From Chromera velia (lineage: Eukaryota; Sar; Chromeraceae): DNA of 57,604 nt. Position 1 is the first letter of the stretch. Each line of letters begins with the position of its first letter. Positions 1 through 12,474 of this stretch are shown here, one piece after another. Location of the stretch: NCBI GenBank assembly GCA_018398765.1, contig JAHBMJ010005015.1:16780-74383 (forward strand), read 5' to 3'. Below the pieces are notes generated by a model. It did no database searches, was not told the DNA's origin, and worked only from the letters and a program-made list of their open reading frames with translations. Made by a program: the position numbers and the translations under genes.

Positions 1-255
1 TTTAGCTTTCTTTCCTCCATCCCGTGGGCCTGCCGTTTCCGTTCCACACCATATCCGGAGAGTTTCTCCAGGCGACGTCACTCCCAGCAACACATAATTT
101 ACGTGATCGTCTCGGACTACCTTCTGGCTTCCCACTTCTACATCTCTTTCTCTCAAAACGCGTTCAACTTCTTCCCTCTCTACCCAGTCACATGTTCCTG
201 CACTTACCCGCTGCCAACTTTCATAGAGTAAAGGAGGTAGAGGACGAGCCATCAT
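1..255 (-). CDS. Partial hypothetical protein, 5' end only
   Basis: A frame opens at ATG 255 on the minus strand (two tandem ATGs, MMARPLPPL) and stays open for 85 codons to the window edge, so the gene continues to the left. The peptide is charged in its first half (VEREEVERVLRERDVEV) and then reads VNYVLLGVTSPGETLRIWCG, which looks like a folded beta-rich segment. I recognise no family. A GTAAGT lies inside the frame near 207, so an intron could start there, but reading straight through costs no stop. It would be the divergent partner of the large membrane protein gene starting at 947, matching the head-to-head layout of the other three gene pairs. Confidence is moderate because no 3' end or domain is visible. 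Confidence 0.45.
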   Translation of the reverse strand, partial: MMARPLPPLLYESWQRVSAGTCDWVEREEVERVLRERDVEVGSQKVVRDDHVNYVLLGVTSPGETLRIWCGTETAGPRDGGKKAK

Positions 256-946
256 CTGGCGGCGTAGCCGCCCCCCTGCTCCAGGCTTTTCTACACGCCA
301 AACAGAAATGAAAAGATAAAAAATATCGCCATTTTAGCCTGAAAACAGTACGAATCGCATCGGAAAATTATCACGATCTCAGATCTGGTCTTCGTTTTGA
401 ATGTCGTAGCTTCTGTGCCACTTTTCATTTGAGATTGGTCGGGAAAAAGAAAAGAACAGAGAGAGACGGTGGCAACAGATTGGTATCCGTGCGACTGCAT
501 GCATGTGCAATGTTCTATGACGCACGCACGTATATGCCTGCATGGCCAGGTCAGGCAGCCATCCGTCTACAGTCACACTGTCCCATCCAAGCTCAAAAAT
601 GTCGTTTTATAAGTGAGATTACCTAATGCGATGCATCAGAACGATTATAATTGCCTGCAACGTGCACGCGTACAAATTGTGCAACACATCGATCTCTTCG
701 CATATATATCGATATCTCGATACATTCCTCTAAGAAACATGCATGGTTGCTGAGCACAAGAACAAACTTTGCTCTCCAACCTTCTTTTGTCACTGCAACG
801 GACGTGAGATGAATACAGAGTACTCAGAAGTGCAGCCGAGAGACCCTCCCCGGATTTCGTGCAACACCTGTTGCAGAGAACAATCATGTGTTAAATAACT
901 ACTATGCGTGCGTAAGAAGCCCAACGCCTGACTCCACACAGCAACA
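256..946. promoter_or_regulatory. Divergent intergenic region, probable bidirectional promoter
   Basis: This 691-bp gap separates the starts of two head-to-head genes. It contains TGCATGCA within 496-506, GCATGG near 540, and ATGCATGG near 738. TGCATGCA is a known ApiAP2-factor motif in apicomplexans. A TATCGATATCTCGATA palindromic stretch lies near 707-722. No coding exon is supported here. The promoter assignment rests on position and motifs only. Confidence 0.4.
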
Positions 947-3406
947 ATGTGCCTCAACGGTCGTCGGAAAGCGTGCAGAAAGGTGTGTGTCCATGTCTGT
1001 GCCGGGGCATCCCTGATAGGCACATGCCTCACGCTCGCAGGGATTGTGACCGCTGCAATGGTGTTGCAGCAGTACGGCAGCAACCTTCGCTTGGCAACCA
1101 GCGAGGAGATCTTCCCTGGCATCATTCGTGGTGACGTTTGGCAGAAGCGCACCTTTGCTGTCCAGCTCGGAAAAAACGTAACTGACTCCCTTCACTCTCT
1201 GTACGAGCCCGTTCAGTCACGCTTCATGACACCTGAAGGCAACGCCCTCGAGTTGCAAATTCTGTATGTTGCACGACTGGGCAGCCTGGCCTCGTCAGAG
1301 AACCTGCAGACGGTTTTCGCCTTCGAGAGCCACGTTCTGAACTTTCCGGGGTACTCTGACTTCTGTCATAAGGACTGGAGTCAGGAGGGTATCGACCTCC
1401 AAGACAACGATGCCGTTCGAGCCTCTGCCTCTATGGCCCCGGGTGTTCCCTGTTCCCAGCACAGCAGCATCGCTGTGTCCTGTGCTCCAGGCAACCTCGT
1501 GAGTCAGAATCAATCATCAGGCAGCTGTGAAGATGCAGCAGTGCCCGCAGGTCTGATGGACTGTTCCCTGACAGGAGACCAAATAGGAGACTCAACCGTG
1601 TGTCCACGGGACAGTATGCTCCTGGACGCTTCGTTCATTGCAAGAAAGCTGAGTTACTACTCCGGCTGTTCGACTTTGTCGTCTGCCGGAGAGTGTGCTC
1701 AGGTTCGCGTTCCCCCCCTTTCTTTCGATGAGACGACCTTGGGAATTTCGGAGTTTTCCGCCCTAGTTGACTCTTCGTTTGGTGCAGGTACACTGCGTCT
1801 GAAAGCAGCCTTGTCGACGTTCCGGTTTGGTCTTCCTTTGCCTGGCTTTGAGTCCGTCTCTGTGGGGTTGGACAGTCAACTAGAAAGACTTGCAGAGTTT
1901 CTGCAAGATCTCGAGGAGTCTGTGCTGAAGCCTGCATGGGTCAATCAGACAGACGACCGGCTGATGAACAACAGAAGCGAGACGACGTCTACAGAGAACA
2001 CTACCGACTCGAGCACGAGTATCAGCATGTGGGAGCAGCCGTTCCGTGTGTTCTACGAATTTCCCCAAGCCCCGCAGAGGGAAGAGGAAACCTCCAATGA
2101 AGAGGTCGGGACTGTCGCAGCATCCAGAGAGGATACCCTCCTCTGGATGGGAATCCCGCCCCTTGCAGCTGCGGTTGTGCTCCCCGCTCTTCTCGCTGCA
2201 GCCTTCTCCCGGTCTCTCCTTCTCCCCATCAGAGCACTCTTAGCATCCGGCTGCGGTGTGTTGTGTGGCCTCTGTGTACTCACACTCTACAGCACCCCGG
2301 CAGAGGGTTTCGCCTTCGGGCGGCCTCTGGGACTACCTCACGCTGCGTGCGGTCTTGCATCTCTGTTCGGATGTCTGCAGCTTCTCTTCTCTGTTGAGGT
2401 GGGTCTGTGAGAATTGCATGACGCTTGTATTGATTCGTTGGGTCAAGAGGATATCGCTGTGGAAAGTTGATGGGATTTTGCTTTTTTTCTGCTTGCTATG
2501 TCTTCATTCGCAAACCTCTTTTAGTTTCCTTTTGAATTCATTGCGACGAGAATCTCAAAGGTTGGGCAATTCCAAGGTGATGAATGCAGTCGTTGTTTTC
2601 GCCAAGAGGCCAGGATGAAAACTTATATGTGTCCCTGCTGTTTTCAGGCAACACTTCGGGAGGAAGCGAAGGAGAGACGTCTGGGAACCCCTTTGTTGAA
2701 TTCTTGCGAGGCCTCGGAAGGGCCCCCCATACAGGGGGGGGAAGAGAAAGAGAGAGAGGGAGAGGGGGAACGCGAAAACATTCCAGGAAAACATTCTGAA
2801 GGGGTGGCAAAGACAGGGAGCACAAAGACTGCCAGGCGGCCGCGCATGGACGCCCTGGAAGCCTGGGCGCTGATTTGGCCCCCCGTGTTTTTCGCACATG
2901 GGGCGGCTCTAATGGCGTGTGGCCCCGCCATCTACTCTTCGTTCGAGGGAGTCAGGTGCGTTGGTTTGGATGCATGGGCTTTCCTCTCATCTCAGCTGCT
3001 AAAGCCACAAACTCTCCTGTCAAGTAATCCTTCCATTCGTTTTTCCCTCCTTCTGCCTTTTCTTCTTCTTCTCCTTCTTCTTTTGCGCAAACTGGAAAAT
3101 TCATTCTCTGCTTAGACGGGGGCAGCAAATGAATGTCCTCTCTGGTCCTATGAGATTGTTCACACTCTGTGTGTCCCACTTGGCTTCATTCGTGTGGGGT
3201 GCAGGGGACTGGCTGTCTTTGGGGGTGCAACGCTGTTTGTGCAAGCTCTGTGCGTGTCCAGTCTCCTCTTGGCGTCCCAATCGGCGGGGCTCCTGGAAGA
3301 CTTGTGGGGTGACGGTGAAGCGTTGGAAGACTGTAAACGGTCTGTCTCTGTCGCTATCTCCCTCCCTATATATATTTATCTATATATACACATATATATC
3401 TTTCTA

Positions 3407-3441
<35 letters not shown>

Positions 3442-6400
3442 GCCTGTCTGTCTGTCTGCCTGTCTGGCTGTTGTGTTCATGAAGAAAAGAAGGGAGAAGA
3501 AGAAACATATAGTCTGTCTGTCTGCCTGTCTGAGTTTTTCTCTTTTTCTTTCTTTCTTCTTTCCTTTCCTCCTTCCTTCCTTCCTTCCCTCCTTCCTGTC
3601 TTCATTCATTCATTCATTCATTCATTCATTCATTCATTCCGTCCTTCCTTTCTCTCCTTTCTCAGACAAAGCACACCTACAGAAAATCTTTCAATACACG
3701 CGTCTGCATTTCTTCTGCCCTCTCCTGTGAGTCGCCTTTCCTCTTTCTCGATCCACCGTTTCTTCTGATTGCTCTCTCTCTCACTCTCACTCTCTCTCTC
3801 TCTCTGTCTTCCTTCAGGGCTCCCTTCCGGGCTCTGTCCATCTGTTGGGAATTCGTGCGATGCCGCCGCAATGTCCAGAAGAAGAACACACAGGAAAACC
3901 AGCAGCAGGAAGAAAAAGAAGAAGAACCCCTAGAGGCTGCCGACTTCCAGTCCTCAAGGGAGTGGATCGATTTGGAGAAGCAGGAGAGGGGCAGGACACT
4001 TGGTAGGTCTCAAACTCAGCAGAGCAGAATGCATTATGGGAGGAGTGAGCAAGACTGGGTGGAGAGTGGGCAAACACGAGACTTCTCATACACCCACAGA
4101 AGCGCAGAGGAGGTCACTTACCATGCCCACTGGCATCATCCCGTCTCCGGAGCATTTTCTCAATACTATCACGATACCAACGAAAAAACGCATGCGCCAA
4201 ACAGTCGTGAGGGCGAGTTTCACTCGAGGTCTAGAGAGATCCCCGCGTATGCTCAAGAGAGAGAAGGGAAAGCCCGACCCCATCACCACTCTCTCCCCCA
4301 ATCTGCACCAGAGAATCCCGAGGGTTCCCTCAGAAATCTTCACAGGGGCCCCGGCAGTGCCCACGAGTCTGTACGCAGGGGGCCTTACCCATCCTTCCAA
4401 TCCACCAAAAGGACCCAGCAGCCCGCCGGAGAGGACTCCACAGACCCTTTCAATGGTTTTGACGAGAGGGACCTCAGGGAAGAGCACAGGCACAGCAACA
4501 GCAGGGAGTTCGTGCTTTCTACCTTCCCTGTCAGTGACGGACTGGACAGAGAAGGTTCACGCTCCCCCTCACCAGACAAGGGAAGACGTGTCGAGCCTCC
4601 CATACAGGAAAACAGAAGCGCAAGGGACGATAGACCGGGGGAACAAGAAAAGAGACGTCACCGAAGACAATCAAGACAGGCCTACCAAACACAACCCGCA
4701 CATAGCCAGCGTGTACAGAGACAACATGACCACCAAGCTGGCCAGACCAACAAAGTCTCTCTCTCCAGACATTCCCGCAGCCCTCCAGACCGACACCACC
4801 ACCATCACCCCGATCCAGCCCCTCTTCCAGTCGCACAGTACCAAAACCGCGTCCCCCCTCGTCCACACGACTCCTCAGCACATTCACCTCCCCCTGCTGC
4901 AACCAGCCGGCAGACACAAGAAGAAAAGCGTCCGAACGATCGCCGAGGGCAGCACAATCAGAGCAGATCCCCGCCCCCAGGTCGAAGTGGCCAACCTCAC
5001 TCCCATTTTTGGACGCCCCCTGTCCCTCTCACATCCAACGCCCCCCCAGCACAAAGTCAGGGTTACACTCAATCATCCGACCGCCCTCCCCCAGAAGCTC
5101 GCCATCCCGAAAGGCGCGGCCCCCCCAATTCCCTCTCTCGCACCTCCCCTCAGAATCCTCAGTTTGACACCCAGGGTCCAGTAATGCGAAGCACTGACAG
5201 TTACCCAAATGGTCCTTCAGGTCGACATACAGACAGCCGCACTGCTCGTTCCCCCCCTCCCCCCCACGCTCCAAGAGGTCATCCAACTTCCAGCCATGCT
5301 CCCAACCGAACCGCAACACAGCAGTCCAACGTCCTTCGGAGCCCAAGGGAAAGAAAGCAGCAAAGCACAGACCAGGGAAGGACGAGAGAGCGCCCCATCA
5401 GAGAATCCGACGTTCAAAGGATGCAAAATCTGCGCTCAACTCAGGGCCCTTTACTTACACCTGTCGTTGCCGCTTACAGTCACGAGAGAGAAGAGGTAGT
5501 CACCAGCGAGGCTTCACATGGTGCGCCTCTTCCCTTCTCAGGCCTTTTCTCATCAGAAGCTCCAATGGAGGTGCGACAGATCCTGTCCCATTCTCCTCCC
5601 CCTTGCAGACCTTATAGTCCGACGAGGGTACGGCACATGAGGGCAGAGCAGAATGTACAAAGACACTGGCACGGAGACTCCTCGGAAGTCCCGAGACATC
5701 TGCCGGGGCTTTTGTTCAGTCACACAGAGGAGCACGGAGCGCCCCCTCCTACAGACTCTCACTCTCCCCCCTTCCCACCACAGACACAGGTAGAACAGGG
5801 ACCCAGAGGTCAATCGAGTAGACCCTCTCCCAATCTGAGCAGACACTCTCGTGATCAAACACCTCGGCCATACAGGGAAGCAGACGCAGACAGGCAAAAA
5901 GAGGACATTCACCAGGAGCCTGGTTTGAGGGGAAAAGACCGCAGCGGAGGCATGACCTCGATGGGATCATCTGGGCCCCCCCCTCGGGATCGCTCGGGGC
6001 GAGATGCTGTTGTCTCTCAGAGTAGGGCAAATACTCTTCATCCCCCTTCAAGTTCCTCTTTTTCTTTTCACCCCCCGAGAAGCAAAAGCAAAAAGCCTGT
6101 CTCATCGGGCCCTCTCAGACAGTCCCACCCTTCTTCAGCCAACTTCCAGTCTCATCAGAACTGGAGGAGGTCACTTGATCCCTCGAGGGAAACCCAACAG
6201 GGCTCCTCCTCACAACAGATCATCACGCGGTCTGGGCAGTATAGGAGGACACAAGAGAGCTCCTCCTATCGCCCCCTCTCATCCACGCCTAACCGATTGG
6301 AGACCCTGCCCGAGGATCAGCCCTTCTATTTGGAGGAGGAGCATGAAGCTCTACCAATGACTCAAAGCCTTCAAGCAAGCAGCAGCAGACAGGAAAAGGG

Positions 6401-8505
6401 AGGGAGGCAGGGGGACAAGAAAGATGGTGTGGAGGAAAGGAGGGGGTTGCTTGAGAATGATGCAGATCAAAATAACAATAGAAAGGCATCACAGTACCCT
6501 TCTTTCATCAATCGTCTCGAGAGAATGATTGATGATGACATTCTTCCTTGGGTGATCAGTCACCGTCTCGTTCTCCTTCTTGTTTTTCTGCTCCTCTGCG
6601 GAGCTGTGGCAGTCAGCTTCTACATGTTTCTCCTCTATCCGACCACAAACGGGCTCAATCTGGCGACTGAAGACGTTCTTTTCGGAGAAAAAGAACTGTC
6701 GGGAGAGATTCTCGACGCGCCGGCAGATCCTTTTGCGGCCTTTCAACTTGCGAGGGTGAGTGGGCTGCTCTTTCTGACTCTTTGTCAAATTGTCCCGCAA
6801 AAAGTGATTTCACAACAACAGAAGCCGCGGGGCTGTGGCTGGAAAGTGCCATGTCGGCTCAGCAGAAAGTTCGGAACAAGCCTCTCAAAGAGGGAACCGT
6901 AGACGAAAAATGGACAGGAGTCACAGGGGAAGCGTGAAGAGAGAGGAAGATGGATGTGTATGCGTGTATTAACAAACACAGCGAGATAGATATTGCAAGA
7001 AAGAAGATTCAAGAAAGACGAAAAGAACGGAAAACCGAACAAAGAGCTGGGAAGAAAAATGGAAGCAAACGTTGAGCACTGACCTCCAGCTTCTACTCTT
7101 ATGCCCTTTTTCATCCGTGTGTGTTTCTGACTTTGCCCTGTGTTTTTGCTTGCAGCGTCTGTTCTTTCCAGACCCCCACACTCATCTTTTAAGGGTCGTG
7201 TTTGGGTTCAAGGAAGTTGTCAACACGACCTCCATGGACCCCCAGTTCCTCCTCTTCCCTTCCTCAGACACGCAGAGTGCAGTGACAAACACGACCACCC
7301 CCTTGGAGTGGGCTTCTGGGTTTGAGGGGGAGGGGAGCGGGCAGCTTCTGGGAAGTTCAGTGCTCAAGTCCCTCAGCTGCATGAGGGGAGTCTGCGTGAG
7401 ACTGGGCGAGACTGTGGGACTATTAGGACTGGGTCGGTTTCCTTTGAGTTCTTTTTTTTTGGCGTTCGGCCATTTCTGTTCTAAGACCATTTCTGTATCG
7501 ACTTTGCCGGAAGTACTTCGCATGAGCATGCCCTAAAAGTTCATTAGGTGCATTTTCAGTGTCTGAAGTCTAGAAAGAGGGCCTTCTCATAGCTACAGTA
7601 GTCCAAACAAAGTGCTTTTCAGTGACTGCCTTTTTGTGTGTTTGCCTGCAGACGGAGGCACAGGCGCGGGGCCCCACTGTTGGGTCCTCGCGATGGAAAG
7701 TTGGTTCGACTCAGAGGGTGCGGCTCTGAGTGGGGACTCTGCGCAAGCAGGGAACTTCTCGGGAATTCTGGAGGGTCTGGCTGCAGGCACAACATCGATG
7801 CAGTCTCTCTTCCAGACTTTGTTCAGGCAGTGGCTTGATTGGACGGACGAGAGGAGACCATGGGCAGGGACCTACGGGGAGCAGTTCAAGGATGAACTCT
7901 TCTTTCAAACCAACAGTCGGTCGAGCAGTCAGGGGATTCACGAAGCAAAGGAAGGCTCTTCTCAATTTCATGCAGAAGTGCATGTGTGACAATCAAAAGG
8001 GCAAACAGAGTTCCCCCGCCAATCTGCAGATCAGGACTCAAAAGAGAGTGTCTTGTATCTCATTTGATCATGAATGCTGGTTGCTGGTTTCTCCCCCCTT
8101 TCTGCAGCTGAGAGTGGAGGAGATCCTCGGTTCAGGTTCTTCACCGTCTCCGTGCCCATCCAGGCAGAGTTCCATGAGCCTCTGGACCTTCTGAGCTCCC
8201 TCGGGGAGAGGTGGGATGTCTGGTTAGATGAAGTGTTCGGAAAGTCAGACACGACCTCCAGCAGTGGGGGAAAGAACGAAACCAACGTTACGGTGGGCGA
8301 GTATGGAGGACCCGTGAGTGAATGCGCAGTGGTGAGGGAAGAGATCTCTGGATTCATCGAGACGGAAATCTTCCCGAAGAGCCTCAGACGGACCCAGTTC
8401 AGAGAGTCAGTCTGTCTGTCTGGTGGCAGCTCTTTGGTTTCATGCTTTTGTACCTCTTTTTATGAGTCTCTCTGTCTCTGTCTCTCTCTCTGTGTCTGTC
8501 TCTGT

Positions 8506-8540
<35 letters not shown>

Positions 8541-8547
8541 TGAGTGA

Positions 8548-8588
<41 letters not shown>

Positions 8589-11162
8589 AGGGAGGGAGGG
8601 AGGGAGAAAAGTGGGCGAACTTCTATCCCAGTCTTACGCTTTTGTTCCCTTTTTTCTTCTGCTTCTGGTTCCTCTGTGTTTTTATCTTTTCTTTTGCTCT
8701 TGTGTATCCACTTACTTCGTGGAATCTTACGAGTCCTTTTTTGTTGTCCATCTGCCTGTCACTGCCTTTCGACACTTTGGTCCGCATTCATTCGATCTCA
8801 CAGAGGAGAGCCCACTCAAGCTTTGGCTACCTGTGGTGTCCTCTCTATATTGGCATGTTCAAATCTGCTAATTGTGCTCTGTTGGTTGATGCCGTGCATG
8901 CAGAGATGATGGCTGGAGGTTTTCTCTCCTTTTTCCCCTCGCATTGGTTGTCTTTGGGGTCTTCCTCGGCTCTTGTGACTGCACCCTCACCATCCCAGCC
9001 ATCCTGTGTGCGGCAGTGGCTGCAACTCTTGCTGTCTTCGCATTGGGCGTTGGGGGTCTTCGGCAGGACCGAAGCGAAGGGCCTGGGGCACAGCCTTGGA
9101 AGAGTCTGGACAGTGAGAGCGCGTCTGTTGTCCTGGGTGCACTCGGGTTCCTCCTCAGTTGTGCGTTTGTCCCTCTGGTGACTGCGGGGGGAACGACGAT
9201 CTGGTACAGCAGAAGAAACCGGCTGTGGGCCCGGGTCCAGCAGGCAGGGGCGGTGATGCTGTTGGAACGGCGGAGGATGCGCCTCTCTGCTTTCCTTCCT
9301 CGGGTCGGTTTTTTTGTCTGTCTATGTTTTGCGGGGGTGCTTTGTTTTGGGGGCGGGCGTCGGTCATACTTGAGAAAGCGAAAATTCATATTGTTCTGTC
9401 CCTTTTCCTTGTCTGTCTGCAGGTTGGCGCAGCGTTGCTGGGTGGAAGCTGCTGTCTTGCGCTCGCTTGTTGTTGCCTCGCTTTGTCTCCCCACAGTGCG
9501 GTGAGAAGAGTGGGGAGCAATTTGTTGCTTGTGGAAGGTGTGTGTCTTGTCTGTGCTTTGGGCACACTCCCCCCTCTGCTGTCCTTCCTTCTGCGCGTAC
9601 CTCGGAAGAGAGACGCCAAGGGGGCTCCACGTGGGTATTGCGAGCGTCTTTGCCCATGTCTGGGGTGTTTCTGGCGATCTCCCTCCGGGACCGAACGCGA
9701 GGAAGAAGACGAGGAAAAGGAGGGAGAAGAGGAAAAAGAGGTACAGCGAGACTCACAAAAGATGAAGCGGAAACGGGAAGCTACAGAGACAGCCAACCCG
9801 TATTCGTATGATTCTACTGGCAACATTCAGACACGTGAATCAGGAATGAGTCATGCTTACAGGTCACAGTCAGATTATGTTGGCAGAAAACGATTTGCAG
9901 ATTCCCAAACATTTCACTTCGCGTCTCGCCACCCCACGGTCGCCGTTTCTGCCCCCTTCGAATCAGCAGAGTCCTCCTGGAGGCAAGAGAGACATTCAAA
10001 CATGCACTCTCAGTCGCACTCTCAGGCAGAGAACCACCGCCGCCTCTCCCCCCGGCAAGCACGGCCATCATTCCCCTCCTGGGGCGCTCACAGACCATTG
10101 ATGAACAGTGCACAGCCGTTTCATCCCTCACACTCCCACTCCCACTCAGAAAGAGATCCCTTCGGGTCCCCTGAAGACTCCAGAGGCCGAAGAAGCATTC
10201 GAGAAGGAAGTGGGAAGATGAACACGAGGGCCGACTCGGAGCACCAACCCACAGGGGGATACTCTCATTCCAGACACACTGACGAACGGTGGGGGGACAG
10301 CGTGCCCACCCAGGAAGCCTTCAGAAGGGGCTTTTCTCGAAGTCCCCCTCCACCTAACGTGCGCAGCGGAAGCCGGGTGTCCCTGCAGAATGCCTTGGCT
10401 CACCACTCCCTTTCCCCGGACAGAATGCGTGAAGGCAGGTCGTCGGGTCGTTTCAGTAACCAAAGACAGACAAGTTCGAAGGCTGAGGGCAGAGGGAGAG
10501 CGCATCTCCCTTCATCCCCCCGATATCGTCAAGAGGAGGCCAATCACTCAGCCAGTAGGCCCTCCTTTTTAGAACAACCTGACCGAGAGAGGTACTTGGA
10601 GGCCGAGGGTGTTCCCGTCCCATCCACAGAGATGGACCATCAGAGACCTCACATAGGTTTCTCAATGAGGGGACGAGAAGAAAATCCGAGAAGCACACAA
10701 CACTGTCCGGCAGATGCAAATCCGGAGGTCAACCAGTCCCAGGAAGCTGATGAAGACAACCAACAAGCAAAAACAGAAGAAGAAGAAGAAGAAGAAGAAG
10801 ATGACACGGGGGAAAATGACGTTGCTGGCCCGGTCAGAAATCCCGCATCCTTGAGACCTTCCCCCCCCGTCCGCTTTCTCAGACACCCCCCCGAGGACAC
10901 CCCCATGCCCCCCTGGAGACGGGATCCACGCGCCGCCTCAGGCTGGGGCGCCTCTCAAACCTATGGAGTCGCCTCCCCTCCCCGGAGTGACGCTGGCACT
11001 GTGTTTCCCCATTGGAGACGTCACGCGAGTCCCGAACACTTGAGGGAGGTGGACAGGGAGGTTCACCCGGGTGTGTGGTCGTGGGGGGGAGGAGGGACGT
11101 TTCAGGACATTTGGGTTTCTGTGAAGCAGACAGTGGGGCAATTCGGGTCAACCTGGAGCTAG
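947..11162 (+). CDS. RND-superfamily-like (Patched/Dispatched topology) 12-TM giant membrane protein
   Basis: Nine exons: 947-2398, 2648-2955, 3205-3339, 3818-6755, 7156-7432, 7652-7915, 8108-8405, 8904-9303, 9423-11162. They sum to 7,812 nt, about 2,603 residues, and every junction keeps phase. Order: TM1 (about 18-40), ectodomain 1 (41-395), TM2-TM6 (400-610), a Pro/Ser/Arg/Gln-rich cytosolic linker of about 910 residues, TM7 (about 1546-1573), ectodomain 2, TM8-TM12 (about 1893-2080), and a Ser/His/Arg-rich tail of about 520 residues. The 1+5 TM repeat with a large loop after TM1 and TM7 is the RND plan. SRSLLLPIRALLASG at TM2/TM3 resembles MMPL/RND proteins. The halves share a trace, NLRLATSEEIF versus NLATEDVLF. 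I see no Asp in TM4 or TM10 where RND pumps carry GxxxD, so proton-driven transport is doubtful. Several NxS/T sites occur in the ectodomains. Alternative: an unrelated duplicated 6-TM protein. Confidence 0.68.
3401..3660. repeat. Microsatellite tract in intron 3 of the 12-TM gene
   Basis: Tandem CTGT units (3401-3475), a second short CTGT run, then CTTT, CCTT and ATTC (3601-3640) tetranucleotides follow one another in the 478-bp intron 3340-3817. The intron starts GTCTGT, so the CTGT array is in the same register as the donor. Confidence 0.9.
8480..8606. repeat. Compound CT/TG/GAGT/GA/GGGA microsatellite in intron 7
   Basis: A CT-rich run, a (TG)n run (8511-8538), short GAGT units, a (GA)n run (8549-8580) and a GGGA run (8581-8605) lie inside the intron 8406-8903 of the 12-TM membrane protein gene. 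It is non-coding: the flanking exons join in phase across it. Confidence 0.9.
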
Positions 11163-11364
11163 GTGACCGGCTCCCTCCCAAACAAAACATGTGAAGAACT
11201 CGAATTCTCATTAAGTCTTCCTTCCCGCAGGTCATCAAAGGAAGCATGTCTCTAGAAGAGCGAATGGGGGTGCGATAGACACAGCTGAAACTCGCCCTGT
11301 TGACTCTTTACCGACGTCTGACAGGCAAAAAAGCAAGGAAAGTCCGAAACAAAGCACGAACGAA

Positions 11365-11456
11365 CGTACGAATAAATAAAGGAAGGAAGGAAGGAGAGAA
11401 AGACGGAGATAGACAAAGAAAGAAAGAAAGAAAGAAAGACAGACAGACACACAGAC

Positions 11457-11487
<31 letters not shown>

Positions 11488-11507
11488 CCGACAGAAAGAA
11501 CGAAAAT
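11365..11507. repeat. GAAA/GGAA/GACA microsatellite
   Basis: Tandem GGAA, GAAA and GACA tetranucleotides run downstream of the 12-TM gene stop. The long frames read through it on either strand are only repeat translation (KERKKE or FLSFFLS). Confidence 0.9.
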
Positions 11508-12474
11508 AAATTGACCCATAATTTTTTCCCTCTCTTTTCCCCTCCCTGCTCCCCCCCCCCTCACTTTCTCCTTTTGTTCCTATCTCCCGGTCTTCTCTCC
11601 GTTCTGATTGCGTACGTGCGTGTGAAAATTTAAGGGACTCCAGCATTTGATCCTCACTGATGCGATGCTGTAGAGCTTCGCGGTGTGGGGTCATCTGGTG
11701 TTGCCCATAGTAGCCGGTGAAGGAGAATGACCGGACAAAGAGCTTCGTTTGGCTTTGCTTTGTTGTCCTCTCTCTTTCCATCCCTGTGCGTTTGTACTGT
11801 CGACTGTCAAGCAGCCGCATTGTGCTTCCTGAAGCACTCACGTTTTGGGATTTAGAGTGTAAAGATAGCAAGGGACATCTAGAAGACGTCATCGGGAGAG
11901 AGACTCGGATCCTCGAGAGACTTCTCCCTCTTCAGATGAAGTTTTGACTTTTTTCTCTTTTACCTTTCACTAAATGTTATTCCAGTTTTTCCTGGTTTCA
12001 CAAGGTCCTGTTTGAAGACATTGCGCTGGAAAAAATCAATCAACTAGTAAACGCCAAAGCCAGGCTGCATACATCTATATCAGGATCGCCGAAGTTTTGA
12101 AGTTTTAATCTTGAAATTTTCCTAATAATTTACCCACTTTATGTTTTTAACTGTTTGCAACACTTTCCAACATTTATACAAGACCTCTTCGTAAATGACT
12201 CTTACTTTCAATTTATATAAAAAATAAAAGTTCACAAACTCACTTATTGGAAAACTTATCTACTATTATCTACATGCATTTTAAATTTTTATTGCTGTGA
12301 TATACGTCTAGCTTGTAATCTGCTAAGTTATGTATGCAACAAATAGCACTGACAACAGACGTATATACAATTATGCTAAATAAAATATGACTGAATGTAT
12401 TTACTTTTAAATTTATATTGCTTGACTCGGATTTGATTACAATTTACTCGACAATTTGGCCTAACCGGCCTGAG

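Noticed and set aside
4000-5184. 394-codon open frame overlapping exon 4 of the 12-TM gene in another frame
   Set aside because: Its Thr/Pro/Ser-rich product is the shadow of the low-complexity exon. The main frame continues far beyond on both sides and splices in phase into TM exons.
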